Shown piece after piece: positions 1 to 9,731 of a stretch of DNA of 64,000 bases. A model generated the notes under the pieces. The model was not told where the DNA came from. It did not search any database and saw nothing but the letters and a program-made list of their open reading frames with translations. Source of the DNA: Heligmosomoides polygyrus polygyrus (lineage: Eukaryota; Nematoda; Chromadorea; Rhabditida; Heligmosomidae); contig OX377201.1 in the NCBI GenBank assembly GCA_947396885.1, forward strand, positions 25,521,923-25,585,922, given 5' to 3'. Each line of letters starts with the position of its first letter. Positions within the stretch are counted from its first letter, which is position 1. Both the position numbers and the translations under genes were made by a program.

Positions 1-23
1 ACTATCCTAATACTGGTAGAAAT

Positions 24-92
24 CGAGTCGTATAGCGCATGCATTTTAGTGATTATGTTAGGTTTTGGTGTCGCAATCGCTATACTCGACTA
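24..92. repeat. short imperfect hairpin near window start
   Basis: ATCGAGTCGTATAGCG near position 23 is answered by CGCTATACTCGA near 80-92, giving a small stem-loop. No gene is recognised in the first 500 bases, and the hairpin has no assigned function. Confidence 0.35.
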
Positions 93-499
93 TCGATTCG
101 ATCAATCGAAATTCAAACGAGATTCGAAATCCCGTTGACTTTATGAAACACACTGCATTCGTTAAGACTTAAGCTTATTTTTGAACAGCAAATGCCTGTT
201 GATTCGGTGAATCCGTTAAATATTTAATCGCTAAATGCGCACCCCTGTTTCAGTTCTCATTCCTCTTCACAGAATGTCATAGGTCTTCCGTTAAGGATGG
301 ATGCAGGATATGTAAAATTCGGATCTCCACTCTGCCTGTATCGAGCATCAGCAACTTCTGTATGACCTCATTCCTCGCACATGTTGCCTCTCAGGTTTTG
401 GTCGGCGTGGTCCATCCACTGAACATAGCACCACACCAAGGATTGTAGACGATGCAACCAAGAAGATATGAAGACCAAGTGAGGGCTAGAGGCGAAGAA

Positions 500-610
500 G
501 TAGTGGAGACCAAGCTCATACTGCTTCGAACCGTTCGAAAACGATGAGGAGGTCGAGACGTTAGTCATTAAAAGCTCCGTCTAACAAATTCGTTGCACAG
601 GAGCATCTGA
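500..610 (+). mobile_element. decayed Penelope-like element 3' end
   Basis: The stretch around 534-563 (CGATGAGGAGGTC, then GAGACGTTAG) and the tail that follows (TCTAACAAATTCGTTGCACAG) align base by base with the 3' end of the Penelope-like element at 7638-7735. The hammerhead-like core is degenerate here: the flanking stem is lost and GAAAC has become GAGAC. No RT or endonuclease coding is seen upstream, so this is a 5'-truncated relic. Confidence 0.5.
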
Positions 611-1164
611 ATTTGTCCTAATCATATAGCGATTAACGTCTCCATTCTTTGAGTTTCTAAGAGAGCTTCATCTGTGTCTCAAAATACGAGGGTTCTATTA
701 AAATTGGCGGGGTATGGTTCTGTGCCATGTGCCATGTATAACGTACGAATTTGGCATTTTACGGTTGCACTCTCCCGCCTAGGGTAGGTTTGAACATTGT
801 AGACGTTATTGACAGCAATAGAGAACTCAAGGTGACTTGGCATAGAGATTACTTCATTTTACTAATTTTTTCTTGTGAAATTACTTGCACGATTGTACTA
901 AACGCCGATGAAAACACAAAAAAACTCAGTCACAGTAGTGAAAGACACGAACAAAAACTATGGTGCTGCATCTAACTAGAGTAGGGTTTCGACCTTCCAT
1001 GGAACTTCAAGTTGAGACCAGGAACATTAGAAAGAGCTCGAAATGCTGATTACGAATGTGGGTGTCAAAATTGCAAAATGAAAGTCCTGAGCGAGTTATG
1101 TTGTGCAGAAATCGGGTGGCCTTACTACAGGCTGGCCGTGCGACACAGTTGGCGCGAGAGTGGT

Positions 1165-1860
1165 GATTCATCAGGGCTCCATAAGAAAGCCCGGCCAGTT
1201 GCTGGAGTGGCGTAGACGTGGTGTTCCTACTCGCCAGGTGCGAGGTCGTTGGTTCGGTCCCCATTGCTGCCGGTTTTTTTTGCGAATCATAATTTATCTT
1301 CGAATTGACTTTCATTCTGAATTGTCACATGTCTGATTAAATAGCCGGAAAACTACTATACACGTTTGTAAAAATGCTTGAGGGCAATAATTGCCATGGT
1401 GATATTTTTATCTACTATTTTGCACAAGTAGAGTCCAAATCATATATAGAACAACTAGAGGTGTTTCTGAACCTTGGCATTCGTGGAACAAATCAATAAA
1501 AAATGTGTAAAGTAGAAAGGTAAGTAGAATGTATGATAAGGAAGAACTAGATGTCGTTGATCTACTGCACTTGTGATTGATGTGGAAGCATCTCTCAATA
1601 TATTTTACATCGATATTACAACATTACATTAAAACCAGAGCCGTTTTTTGCCTTCAAGCATATTTACAAACGTGTATGGTAGTTTTTCCGTGTCATAATT
1701 CAGAATAAAAGGTCATTTCGAAGATAAATTATGATTTGCAAAAAATCCGGCAGCAGAGGGAACTGAACCAACGACATCGCACCTGACCAGCAGCAGGTGC
1801 TACCCCTGCGCCACCGCCGCAGCTGAGGCCTTTCTTACGGAGCCCTGATGCAGCACATAA
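1165..1860. repeat. inverted pair of tRNA-like (SINE-type) repeats
   Basis: A plus-strand copy (about 1165-1400) and a minus-strand copy (about 1655-1860) share roughly 200 bp. The minus copy is better preserved. It has a box-A-like GTGGCGCAGGGGTAG and a box-B-like GGTTCAGTTCCC, followed by a conserved tail including TAATTTATCTTCG and TACACGTTTGTAAA. This fits a tRNA-derived SINE of a different family from the one at 36799. The two copies face each other around about 250 bp with no coding. Confidence 0.55.
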
Positions 1861-2289
1861 AGGAGCGATAGTGATGACTTATCAGGTGAACTAGGAACTA
1901 AGAACTGAAGCAGGCAGCAGAAATATAAAGGCAGACAAAATAAGAAAGGTTGAAAGCATTAATAAACCAGGAAACCAACATTTCTAGCCTAGGTGCATTG
2001 TGGAGTACAATTTCCTTAAAATTGGCGAATTCTGGGCGAACACGATTTAATGTATACTTAGTTTGAAAAAACACAAGCTGGCTCGACATGCGAAGCCATT
2101 GCGCTGAGAGGTTTAGGACAGCGGACACTTAACTTGTAACCAGCTCCTCTAATATAAAGTGAGCTATTTTGAAAATGTTGCCAGAGCGAAGTTGAATTCT
2201 TCCATATAGAATTTTGTAGAGCACCAAAAGATCGTTCATTTTCCTTCTGATTTCAACAGGGGGCCGGGGTGATAGAATTTATCCCATTC

Positions 2290-2465
2290 TGAGCTTGAAG
2301 AGATGCCATTGTAATTGACATTGATAGTTGGCAGCAGAGTTGTCTGGAAACGATAAAACACTGACTTGCTCATCGGCTGGCCACCACAGGTTATAGCATA
2401 AGCCAAACACATTTAAATCGAGAGTGATATCCCGTAGAACAATAATGCCCGACGCATCTTGCAAA
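2290..2465 (+). repeat. degraded SINE family A copy
   Basis: It shares the SINE-A body: ACGATAAAACACTGACTTG, CATCGGCTGGCCACCAC, and the terminal CGTAGAAC with a GACGCATC relic. The tRNA-like head is missing. It lies about 60 bp upstream of the penultimate exon of the inositol phosphatase gene, so it is intronic. Confidence 0.5.
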
Positions 2466-2526
2466 TGGATTGATCAACGGCCATCTTTAACCTTGATCCT
2501 TTATCTCCATCATACGCTCATTTCAG

Positions 2527-2807
2527 CCATCTCGGCACTACGAGCTCAACGAGGAGTCCGGAAAAGAGGAGTTCATGCGCACGTTGTGTCCGGCCTGGGC
2601 TGATCGCATCCTCTACAACGAACGAATGGACAAACTCTTCCGACATGTAGGCGTTTTGCGTTTTCTTTGACACCTATCGACGTTGATATACACGAATTTC
2701 AGGACTCGTTCTGTGCCTCAGGCCTCTACTATGGTCTAGTCGGCGAAGACGTCTACATAGGCCAACACAAACCCGTCGCTCTCCATGCTTCCATCTGTCT
2801 CAAGTGA
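2527..2807 (+). CDS. ipp-5: INPP5A-type inositol polyphosphate 5-phosphatase, last two exons
   Basis: Two exons are visible. Exon 2527-2646 follows TTTCAG and ends at GT, and encodes 40 residues with CPAWADRIL. Exon 2703-2807 follows TTTCAG and encodes 34 residues plus TGA, with IGQHKPVAL. CPAWxDRIL and the G(D)HKPV motif are the signature C-terminal motifs of the inositol 5-phosphatase fold, and the length and order match type I (INPP5A). These enzymes remove the 5-phosphate from Ins(1,4,5)P3 and end the calcium signal. Oddities: the usual Cys after CPAW is Ala, and the usual Asp of GDHKPV is Gln (GQHKPV), a change at a residue normally conserved for catalysis, so activity is uncertain. The protein ends six residues after HASI, without the long CAAX tail of vertebrate INPP5A. 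Upstream exons must lie before the window. AATAAA at about 3043 could be its polyA signal. Confidence 0.75.
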
Positions 2808-3099
2808 AAGCACTTAGCGTTCGAACGCTGATATCTCGCCTTTCTAGCAATCACAATTGCGCAAAGCGTTGTCATGTCGATTTCACTTCGTTCGTTCACT
2901 CCCCAAGGGAGTTGCTTAACCTTTCTCTCCCATTAAGTCCTACGACCATCTTCGGACGTTCTTGATGACGGCGCTTAGGCCAGCTTCCTCTCTGATGCTT
3001 GCATTTCGTGTACGCTTTTCTCCATGAAATTGTTCGCAGAATAATAAAGCCGTATAGATCATCGCAAGGCAAAAAGTAGAACTGCAAAAGTACGAAGGT

Positions 3100-3855
3100 T
3101 TTAATCAACCGCCTTCGTAGGGTTACGAGATGCATACCACTCCCACCATGATGTCTCTATGGCCCAACAGCAGCTGACGGGAGCAATCTCTTCTATTCCG
3201 CTCCGTTTCTAGCAACTTACATTCGGTGAGACAGAGCACATTTCGTAGCCAATATCGGGAATGAGTTTTCCTCATATACAGATGGTGCAGCCCATTAAGC
3301 GATACTTGTCCCTTAAGTCTAAACTCTGTCGCCAAGCTGTCATTTTTAGCGCAAATTTGCCATCAGAACACATATTTTAATGCACGATGAGTCGACTGTA
3401 TCGAAGAAGATATTATTCTGTCGTCTTGCCACGTTTCAGTTGCGTAGCACATTCCTGGGAGTATAGATGTATCAAGGGATCTTTTATCTGGTCGGTCCCT
3501 CACTGTCCCATTTATAAACTCGATACCGGAAGCCTCCTGATATTTGAGAACCTAAATCGTTCATCGACTTCCACAGAAGTTCTCTTCCCAAGAAGTAGGA
3601 ATCAGCTTGCTATGAAATGATGTCCAATGGCTTCACTCTTCCCACCTCATACCACTGTTTAGCTATAAGATTCGTTCTATTCATCCTATTCTTCCATCCG
3701 ATCCTCGTCCCACTCACATTGTGCTCGTACATCATTGTCCCCATCTTAGCTATGTTGTTTGACATCAGAACGTTGTCGATGGCGATATGGAGGTTGCTGA
3801 TCTTCTTGTCGTCAATGCTGTAGCCTTGATAATTCCAGCATAGGCCAGCCATGAC
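3100..3855 (-). pseudogene. RTE-type LINE reverse transcriptase remnant
   Basis: Read on the minus strand, fragments in shifting frames follow the order of the C-terminal half of nematode RTE reverse transcriptases. A segment with GTRIGWKNRMNR corresponds to the GxRIGLxINxxKT block, and a later one with LDTSILPGMCYATETW corresponds to the LFDxTVLPALxYAxETW block. Stops and frameshifts separate them, so it is dead. The fit is by recalled family motifs only. Confidence 0.55.
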
Positions 3856-3859
3856 TTAA

Positions 3860-5280
3860 GTATTGCGCTTGTGAACAATTTGGGAGGAATAGGGTCTACC
3901 CACCGCAGCCCCTCCCGGACACGAATCCTTAACAACCGCTTTTTTTGTAAGTTGAGTTACAATTTTAGTATGGTCTAACGAATTCTCAAGAAAACCGGGT
4001 TGCTCCACAAGCTTTTACATCTTCATGTGATCGAGAATCTCAGAGAAAATCTTCTATACAACACAGAAGTCTGACCCAAATTGAAGTAGGCTTCTTCTAC
4101 ATTAAACTAGAGACTCTTCGAAAAGGTTCGAGTAATTGTCTCTTTTTTTGAAAATTCTAATACAGCTTTCTTCGAGGTTTGATTTCATCTACCCAACAGG
4201 TGAGCTCACTGTTTGAAATTCTATAAAATTTTTATTTTTTATAGAAAAATGATGGATTAAAGCTTGTTTTAAAGAGTTGGAAGGCGACCATTACTTGGTG
4301 CAAATAAAAATAGATTGTGATTTGCATGGAGTTTAACACCTGTTCAAGGTACAACAAAAGAAATGTAACGAACGCATACCCACTTTGATGGTTCATGTAA
4401 ATGGCATTTACACTCTCAGTCAAATAAAAGTTGCGACAAACTTACTGAGCGCATGGCGCGGTCTGATTTCTTAGGTTAATATGCTTGCTTCTTTGCTGTT
4501 CTTTAGGGGCATGTATAAATTATTACTTTGTCTTTAAAAAAATGCATAAAAGTACTACACATCTGGGCAAGTAGGCTAAAAAGAATTCAAAGAAAGTTAT
4601 ACCAAATTTTCCTTGACCAATAAATTATTCTAACTATCTTATTGAGTCCGTAGTTTAGCCTGTCTGAATGCCATTCCGATTTAAAAGTGTTCGCCATGAT
4701 GTCAGAAGTTTCAAGCTGGCTTAGAATGACCAATTTGATTTGAAAATGCCCAATTTGATTTGAAAAGTGTCCAACTCGAAGTGAAAATGGGATGTACGCT
4801 ACTATATTTAATTTAGTTAATTTGTGTATCACGTGGTATCACACAAAAGGGGACCAAGGGGTACCACAATATGTGGGCATACCGCAACACTGCGTCGTAC
4901 TGTGCCAGCCGCTTATGACTTTAAGCCTTGCCATGAAAAATTGTCGAATTTCGCAGCCATTACTGTTTTTGGCCGCGGTGAGTGGGAGTATGGACTTGAA
5001 TGGAATCGCTCAGCGTTTGAATTCAGAAGATGTGACGCAAATGCGGCGCAATAAGTGACCAGATTCAGAAGACGTGCTACAGGCATCGCGGTATGTCTCA
5101 GATGTGTCACAGACTTTATCCACTATCCTACAATAGGAGTAAACTCGTCTGTGTGTATATCGTAGTGGGGGAGTGGGGGAAACTGCTACAGGAATCATTC
5201 GAATGGACTTGCCACGGGCAGTAAGTGTAATTTTAGGTTGGAAAAAAGTCTTTTCATTTTTTTCAAGATTTATTACTTCA
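3860..5280. other. intergenic stretch, no gene recognised
   Basis: AT-rich, without exons I can defend. A short direct repeat (CCAATTTGATTTGAAAA, twice at about 4731-4770) is the only structure noted. Several overlapping open frames at 4790-5200 have no recognisable family and look like chance. Confidence 0.5.
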
Positions 5281-5480
5281 NNNNNNNNNNNNNNNNNNNN
5301 NNNNNNNNNNNNNNNNNNNNNNNNNNNNNNNNNNNNNNNNNNNNNNNNNNNNNNNNNNNNNNNNNNNNNNNNNNNNNNNNNNNNNNNNNNNNNNNNNNNN
5401 NNNNNNNNNNNNNNNNNNNNNNNNNNNNNNNNNNNNNNNNNNNNNNNNNNNNNNNNNNNNNNNNNNNNNNNNNNNNNNNN
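5281..5480. other. assembly gap (200 N)
   Basis: A run of exactly 200 undetermined bases, which looks like a placeholder scaffold gap. It sits at the outer edge of a 154-bp inverted repeat, so the hairpin may have caused the gap. Confidence 0.98.
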
Positions 5481-5980
5481 TCTGTCAGTTGGTCCCTACT
5501 CAACTAATTATAGGCCTCATTTTAAATCTATCCGGTGACATTGACAGGGTATCTTCTGGCGCAAGTTTATGGGTCTTGATAAGGCTGTAGAACACTGGAC
5601 AAGTTGCATTGTCCAGCTTGAGCCTGCTGAGCAAGAGAGTTGCAGCAGCAAGAGAGTGAGAGAGTTTCTGATTATGCCACAGTCACTGGACAGAGGCATA
5701 ACAGAGCTCCATCTGCAGGATTCCTCAGTTTACCGTTTCGCTAGCGCTGCTGAGTTTTCGTCGCAATACAGACGCCTTAATCACGTTTGGATGACCGTAG
5801 GCAGATCTGCTGGAATTGATCCAAAATTGCTCAGCAGGCTCAAGCTGGACAATGCAACTTGTCCAGTGTTCTACAGCCTTATCAAGACCCATAAACTTGC
5901 GCCAGAGGATACCCTGTCAATGTCACCGGATAGATTTAAAATGAGGCCTATAATTAGTTGTGTAGGGACCAACTGACAGA
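5481..5980. repeat. 154-bp inverted repeat at Penelope 5' end
   Basis: Bases 5481-5634 are the reverse complement of 5827-5980, with two mismatches by eye and a 192-base loop. The right arm is the genuine RT coding strand. The left arm is an inverted copy of it, so the open frame starting near 5569 contains antisense sequence for its first 22 codons. The left arm abuts the N gap. Confidence 0.9.
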
Positions 5981-7637
5981 ATATCTTGGTTTCTAAATAG
6001 AATCGTCAGCCAGGTACTGGTAATGGTTCCTGCTCACCAGATTAATACGAGAGCATTTCTTGGACAGCTCCACAATAGTCGTTTTGATGAAGGTTGTATT
6101 GTGGAGTCATTTGATGTAACCGCACTTTACACCAACGTCCAAAATAATGATGCCTTGCAAGACTTATCAGAAATGCTTGACCGGTATCATAATAATATCA
6201 ACACTTTTGGACTCAGTAAGGAATGCATCATGACCCTGGTCAAGGAATGCTTGAATTGTAATATTTTCAAATGGTCAGGTAGATATTATTCACAAACCAG
6301 AGGCCTGGCCATGGGCCAGCGATTGGCTCCTGTGCTTGCGGTAACCTTTATGAGCAAAATAGAGCAGCCGGTTCTAGATCGTCTTCCACTGATGTATTGC
6401 AGGTATATTGATGATTGTTTTATTATAACTTCAACACAATCCGAAATGGATGAGTGTTTCAATCTTCTAAATCATCAGTCGCAGTACATCAAGATGACGA
6501 GAGAAACCCCGAAAAACGGTTGGCTCCCCTATCTGAATGTACAGGTCAAATTATCCGGTGGCATGATCCGAGTGAAGTGGCACCGCAAAGAAAGTTCTAA
6601 GAACATCTTGGTCCATGCATCATCTGCGCATCCTAACGCAGTCAAACGCGCCGTGGTGAAGAATATGTTCAGAACTGCGAACGATGCATGCACTGATGCT
6701 GAAGAACGACGTGAATCTGTGCAACTAGCATGTCAAATAGCTGCGCAGAATGGATACACGGTACCACATCACCACAGGGGATCCCACTCTGATCAGCGAG
6801 CTGTACCACGCCGAGATAAAGTACCCTTGTGTGTCCCTTTCATTTCCGATAACGTCACTTCCGCTCTACAACGAAGCATAAGACGGGCCCAGTTGGAGGA
6901 TGATGTTGTGTTAGTTAACATTCCAAACGACAGCATCAGACGCCAGCTGGTTCGAAATAGGCTTTACGACAGGGAGTGCGTAACGGAAAACTGTGTTGTA
7001 TGTCCTTACGGAAAGTAGGGGATTGCGCCACAGTCGGCGTTATCTATGAGCTTGAATGCCGGACATGCAGCCAGACGTACATTGGGGAAACCGGAAGGGT
7101 ACTTGCTATTCGCGTTAATGAACATCTAGCGTGCAAAAGGCGGGGTATCTTAACGAATCCTCTGGGCAAGCATAAAGTGGAGGAACATGGCGGAAACGAC
7201 TTTGATGTGAAGTGCACAATTTTGACCATCGAGACAGATATTTCGTCTAGAAAAGCGCTGGAGGCGTTCTGGATTCTTTCACGAAATCCACGAATGAACA
7301 ACCGAAATGAGTGTCCTTCGGTCACCGATGACTTTCTGCCGTTTATTTCGCATTGTGAGTTATAGAGCGACCGGTGGTAACAAGGATGTGGTTAAGAATG
7401 ACACTGGTATACACAGTATACATAGTGTAGAATGAACAGTATAGTGAGTCTCAGTCACCATCTGTCGACTAACTGCGGCAGCGGCGTCGCTCCGCACAAA
7501 CGGTGGATCGGCGGGTGAGTTTATCATTCATCGGTTCGGGATTTCTTGCTATGCCTCAAGACGATATCCGAAAGGCTAGAGTCGATAAGGCGTTTGGTAG
7601 GATAGATAGCAACATCTGAATCCTCAAGCCACTTTTA

Positions 7638-7675
7638 GGCCTCCGAAGACGACGAACGGGTCGAAACGTTAGGCC
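7638..7675 (+). ncRNA. hammerhead-like ribozyme motif in Penelope 3' end
   Basis: Possible stem I GGCCT (7638-7642) with AGGCC (7671-7675). A core-like CCGAAGA stands where CTGANGA is expected, then CGAC/GTCG (7650-7653, 7660-7663) can form stem II, then AAAC and GTT before the expected cleavage point. One core base (U4 to C) differs from consensus, so self-cleavage may be lost. Hammerhead motifs are known in Penelope-like elements. Confidence 0.45.
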
Positions 7676-7735
7676 GCTCAATAAATACTGGTCCACCTAA
7701 CAACCTCGTTCGGCACAGAAGTAATCGAAACATCT

Positions 7736-8180
7736 TTTGCTAGTATTCATTGCTGCACTGCAGTATTTTTTGAAAATTCACGACAGCATATAGCTGAAAA
7801 GGTACCATTTCCACCTACAATCAAATCGAACTTACTGCAATCGTGCAACCACAGATGATACGATGGAAAGATCAACGGTAAAAAAATTCTTCCCAGGATG
7901 CGGTTCTCCACTTTTGACGATTGCTAGTAGCAGTTTTTATACCTTCTTGGTCGGCACATGACTTGAGAATGAACAATGTTGTGCTAAGTAGGCCTCATAC
8001 AAGTATGGTACAGGCTTAGCGGGCCTTCTGCAAGGCTGGAAGTTAGATATCTTTAAGACTATGTAGCCAGACCCCAAGTGAAGAGACTTCAATTATCCCT
8101 TCTAGATTTGAATACTTCTGTTGTTTCTGACGACCACTCTTACGATCGTGAAGGAGCCTGTACATAGTCCACCCATCACC
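7736..8180. other. spacer, no gene recognised
   Basis: Sequence between the Penelope tail and the hAT-like end fragment. No exon, RNA gene or repeat could be supported. Confidence 0.5.
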
Positions 8181-8204
8181 ACGTCCAAAGCTAAGATTCA
8201 GATA

Positions 8205-8297
8205 ATTTGCCGTTCGTTATCCGGCCAAAATCGCCGAACAAAACGGATAGGCCAAAACCCTCTGGAAACCGGATAACGGTTAATCCGATCATCCCTG
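8205..8297 (+). repeat. 3'-terminal fragment of the hAT-like family
   Basis: CGTTATCCGGC, AACGGATAGGCCAAAACCC, GGAAACCGGATAACGG and the terminal TCCCTG match the 3' end of the element at 48711-50067. No 5' partner was found upstream. The BEL/Pao insertion point is 17 bp further on. Confidence 0.6.
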
Positions 8298-8314
8298 ATC
8301 CACACCGTCCACCT

Positions 8315-8891
8315 TGTGCTGACGCACCATGGCCGGAGTCACCGGAGTCAATCTACAGATCATCGATTCGATCGCGCGCCAACGACGGGATATAAGGAGC
8401 CTGCCATGCCGACGAGCCAGTTCGCCGACGTCTACGCACCCTCGCCCCTCCATCCCTTGCCCCCCGGCCCCCCTCTCTGTCTCTGATCTCTGTAGGTTAG
8501 GGGACCCTTAGTAACTTTTTACTAACTCATTGTTGTGTTCGTTATTAACCATTTGTATTGTTCGTTTGTTACGTTGTTAACTAACGTTAAGTAGAGGTTT
8601 AGTTACCCAAGTTTGAGGTTCTGTTCGACCGGTTCCAGCCGGAAGTATCTGTCCAATTTGTGGTATTCGCTAACTTCGTCTAGCTTCTCATCACTGAAGC
8701 CCAGGACGCTCCGCCACGCCGACGACAAGCCCGAAACCACCAGCCAGAACCGGAGGAATTTTCTGTGTGCCTAGTACCGACGTCCACGAGGAACCCGAGG
8801 TCAGCCGATTGCAGCAGATAAAATCCACTGAACCACCGCCCCCTCTCACCCGGGTCCCTTCACACACTAGGACGGGAGGGTATTCAGCACA
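8315..8891 (+). repeat. 5' LTR of the BEL/Pao element
   Basis: 577 bp, TGTGCTGA to TCAGCACA. It differs from the 3' LTR at about five sites in its first 160 bp; the remaining 400 bp looked identical on reading. No AATAAA was seen. It contains the SL1-like block at 8596-8663. Confidence 0.95.
8596..8663 (+). ncRNA. SL1 spliced-leader-like block inside the 5' LTR
   Basis: Bases 8596-8617 match the 22-nt nematode SL1 leader at 21 positions; the seventh base is G instead of A. The core TTACCCAAGTTTGAG is intact. The next two bases are GT (8618-8619), as at the SL RNA splice donor. A hairpin CCGG-TTCCAG-CCGG follows at 8629-8642. AATTTGTGG (8655-8663) matches an Sm-protein site of the U1 type and starts 60 nt after the leader start, close to the SL RNA spacing. 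The SL1 match is direct. Whether this is a functional SL RNA, the start of the R region, or a captured leader is inference. Confidence 0.8.
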
Positions 8892-8899
8892 TAGAAAAG

Positions 8900-8913
8900 T
8901 GGTGCATCGGCCG
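8900..8913 (+). promoter_or_regulatory. primer-binding site, tRNA-Gly(GCC)
   Basis: TGGTGCATCGGCCG begins 8 nt after the LTR end. It is complementary to the 3' end of animal tRNA-Gly(GCC), whose acceptor end reads CGGCCGATGCA plus CCA. A 14-nt match at the expected place supports tRNA-Gly priming of minus-strand synthesis. Confidence 0.85.
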
Positions 8914-9059
8914 ATTTTTCACTCAGGCCGTCTTCTTTCAGTCACTCCCACACATCACAAAACCTACTTGGGCCCGTTTCGTCGACCCGGGCCAAGTCAA
9001 CAAAAAAAAGCTTTGCTTTCTTTCCATTTTACTTTTTGCTTTTTTTTTGTTGCTTCACA

Positions 9060-9665
9060 CAAACACATCAACACATCAACACACCAACACAATATACAGT
9101 CACAAACCACAAACACATTAACACCACAGCAACAGACCTAGTTCAGGAACAGCATCACTTGGGTACACCTACGAGGGAGCTCACACAGCAACAAGCAGAC
9201 TGCGAGCCCGGCGAAGCGTCTAGCATAGTAGCCGAGGTAAACTGCAGTAAACCCACAGACACACAAGTTAATCTACATCCACTCACTTCAGGGGATCATT
9301 TTCGACTTGTCACACAGCCAGCCCTACTAGTGAAGAAGATAAGACACTAGTTGAGGTAAACCACAGTACACACAAGCCTGGGGTACACTTACTCACTTCA
9401 GGGCATCACAGTCAGCCAGCACCACTCAGTCCCACGCTATTGGCGAAGTGATTAAGAGAGTAGCCAAGGTAATATCACTAGCTTCCCTCACGAGTACAAC
9501 ACACATAAGCACCTAGTTTAGGGACCATCTCACAAGCCTCACTTCACTTGAGCGGCCACGGTGAAGTGATCAAAAGAGTAGCCAAGGGTCCATCACACAA
9601 GCCTCATCTCACTTGAGCAGCCACGGTGAAGCGAAAGAAGCAGTAGCCAAGGTACATCATTTATT
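9060..9665 (+). repeat. CA-rich and tandem-repeat leader of the BEL/Pao element
   Basis: The untranslated leader first has CACATCAACACA-type low complexity (9060-9125). It then has five diverged repeats of about 65-120 bp, each ending in a block like GAGTAGCCAAGGT (near 9228, 9343, 9448, 9570 and 9636). Most copies contain AGGTA, which resembles a 5' splice donor. Confidence 0.6.
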
Positions 9666-9731
9666 GTTTAAGTCACAAACTACGTACTCCTTCTCGCTGT
9701 AGGACAAAAAGAACACAACCCACGTACACAC

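Larger units (their letters stand above)
5481..7735 (+). mobile_element. Penelope-like retroelement (RT plus GIY-YIG), defective
   Basis: Coding blocks in order: an N-terminal region with CPVFYSLIKTHKL and MRPIISCVGT (about 5640-5960), the RT palm with SFDVTALYTNV and the catalytic YIDD (6404-6415), a CxxC pair (ENCVVCPYG) near 7000, and a GIY-YIG nuclease domain (VGVIYELEC then YIGETGR) to the stop at 7365. RT followed by a C-terminal GIY-YIG nuclease defines Penelope-like elements, which nick target DNA and prime reverse transcription there. Frameshifts near 5970-6000 and 7000-7020 break the reading frame. The 5' end is folded back on itself (5481-5634 against 5827-5980). The 3' end carries a hammerhead-like motif (7638-7675) followed by a tail that recurs at 500-610 and at 30885-30970 (minus strand). 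Confidence 0.85.

Noticed and set aside
4792..5198. Cluster of overlapping frames on both strands
   Set aside because: No recognisable domain on any frame; probably chance openness in a GC-richer patch.
5173..5538. Open frames crossing the N run
   Set aside because: They exist only because undetermined bases cannot form stops.
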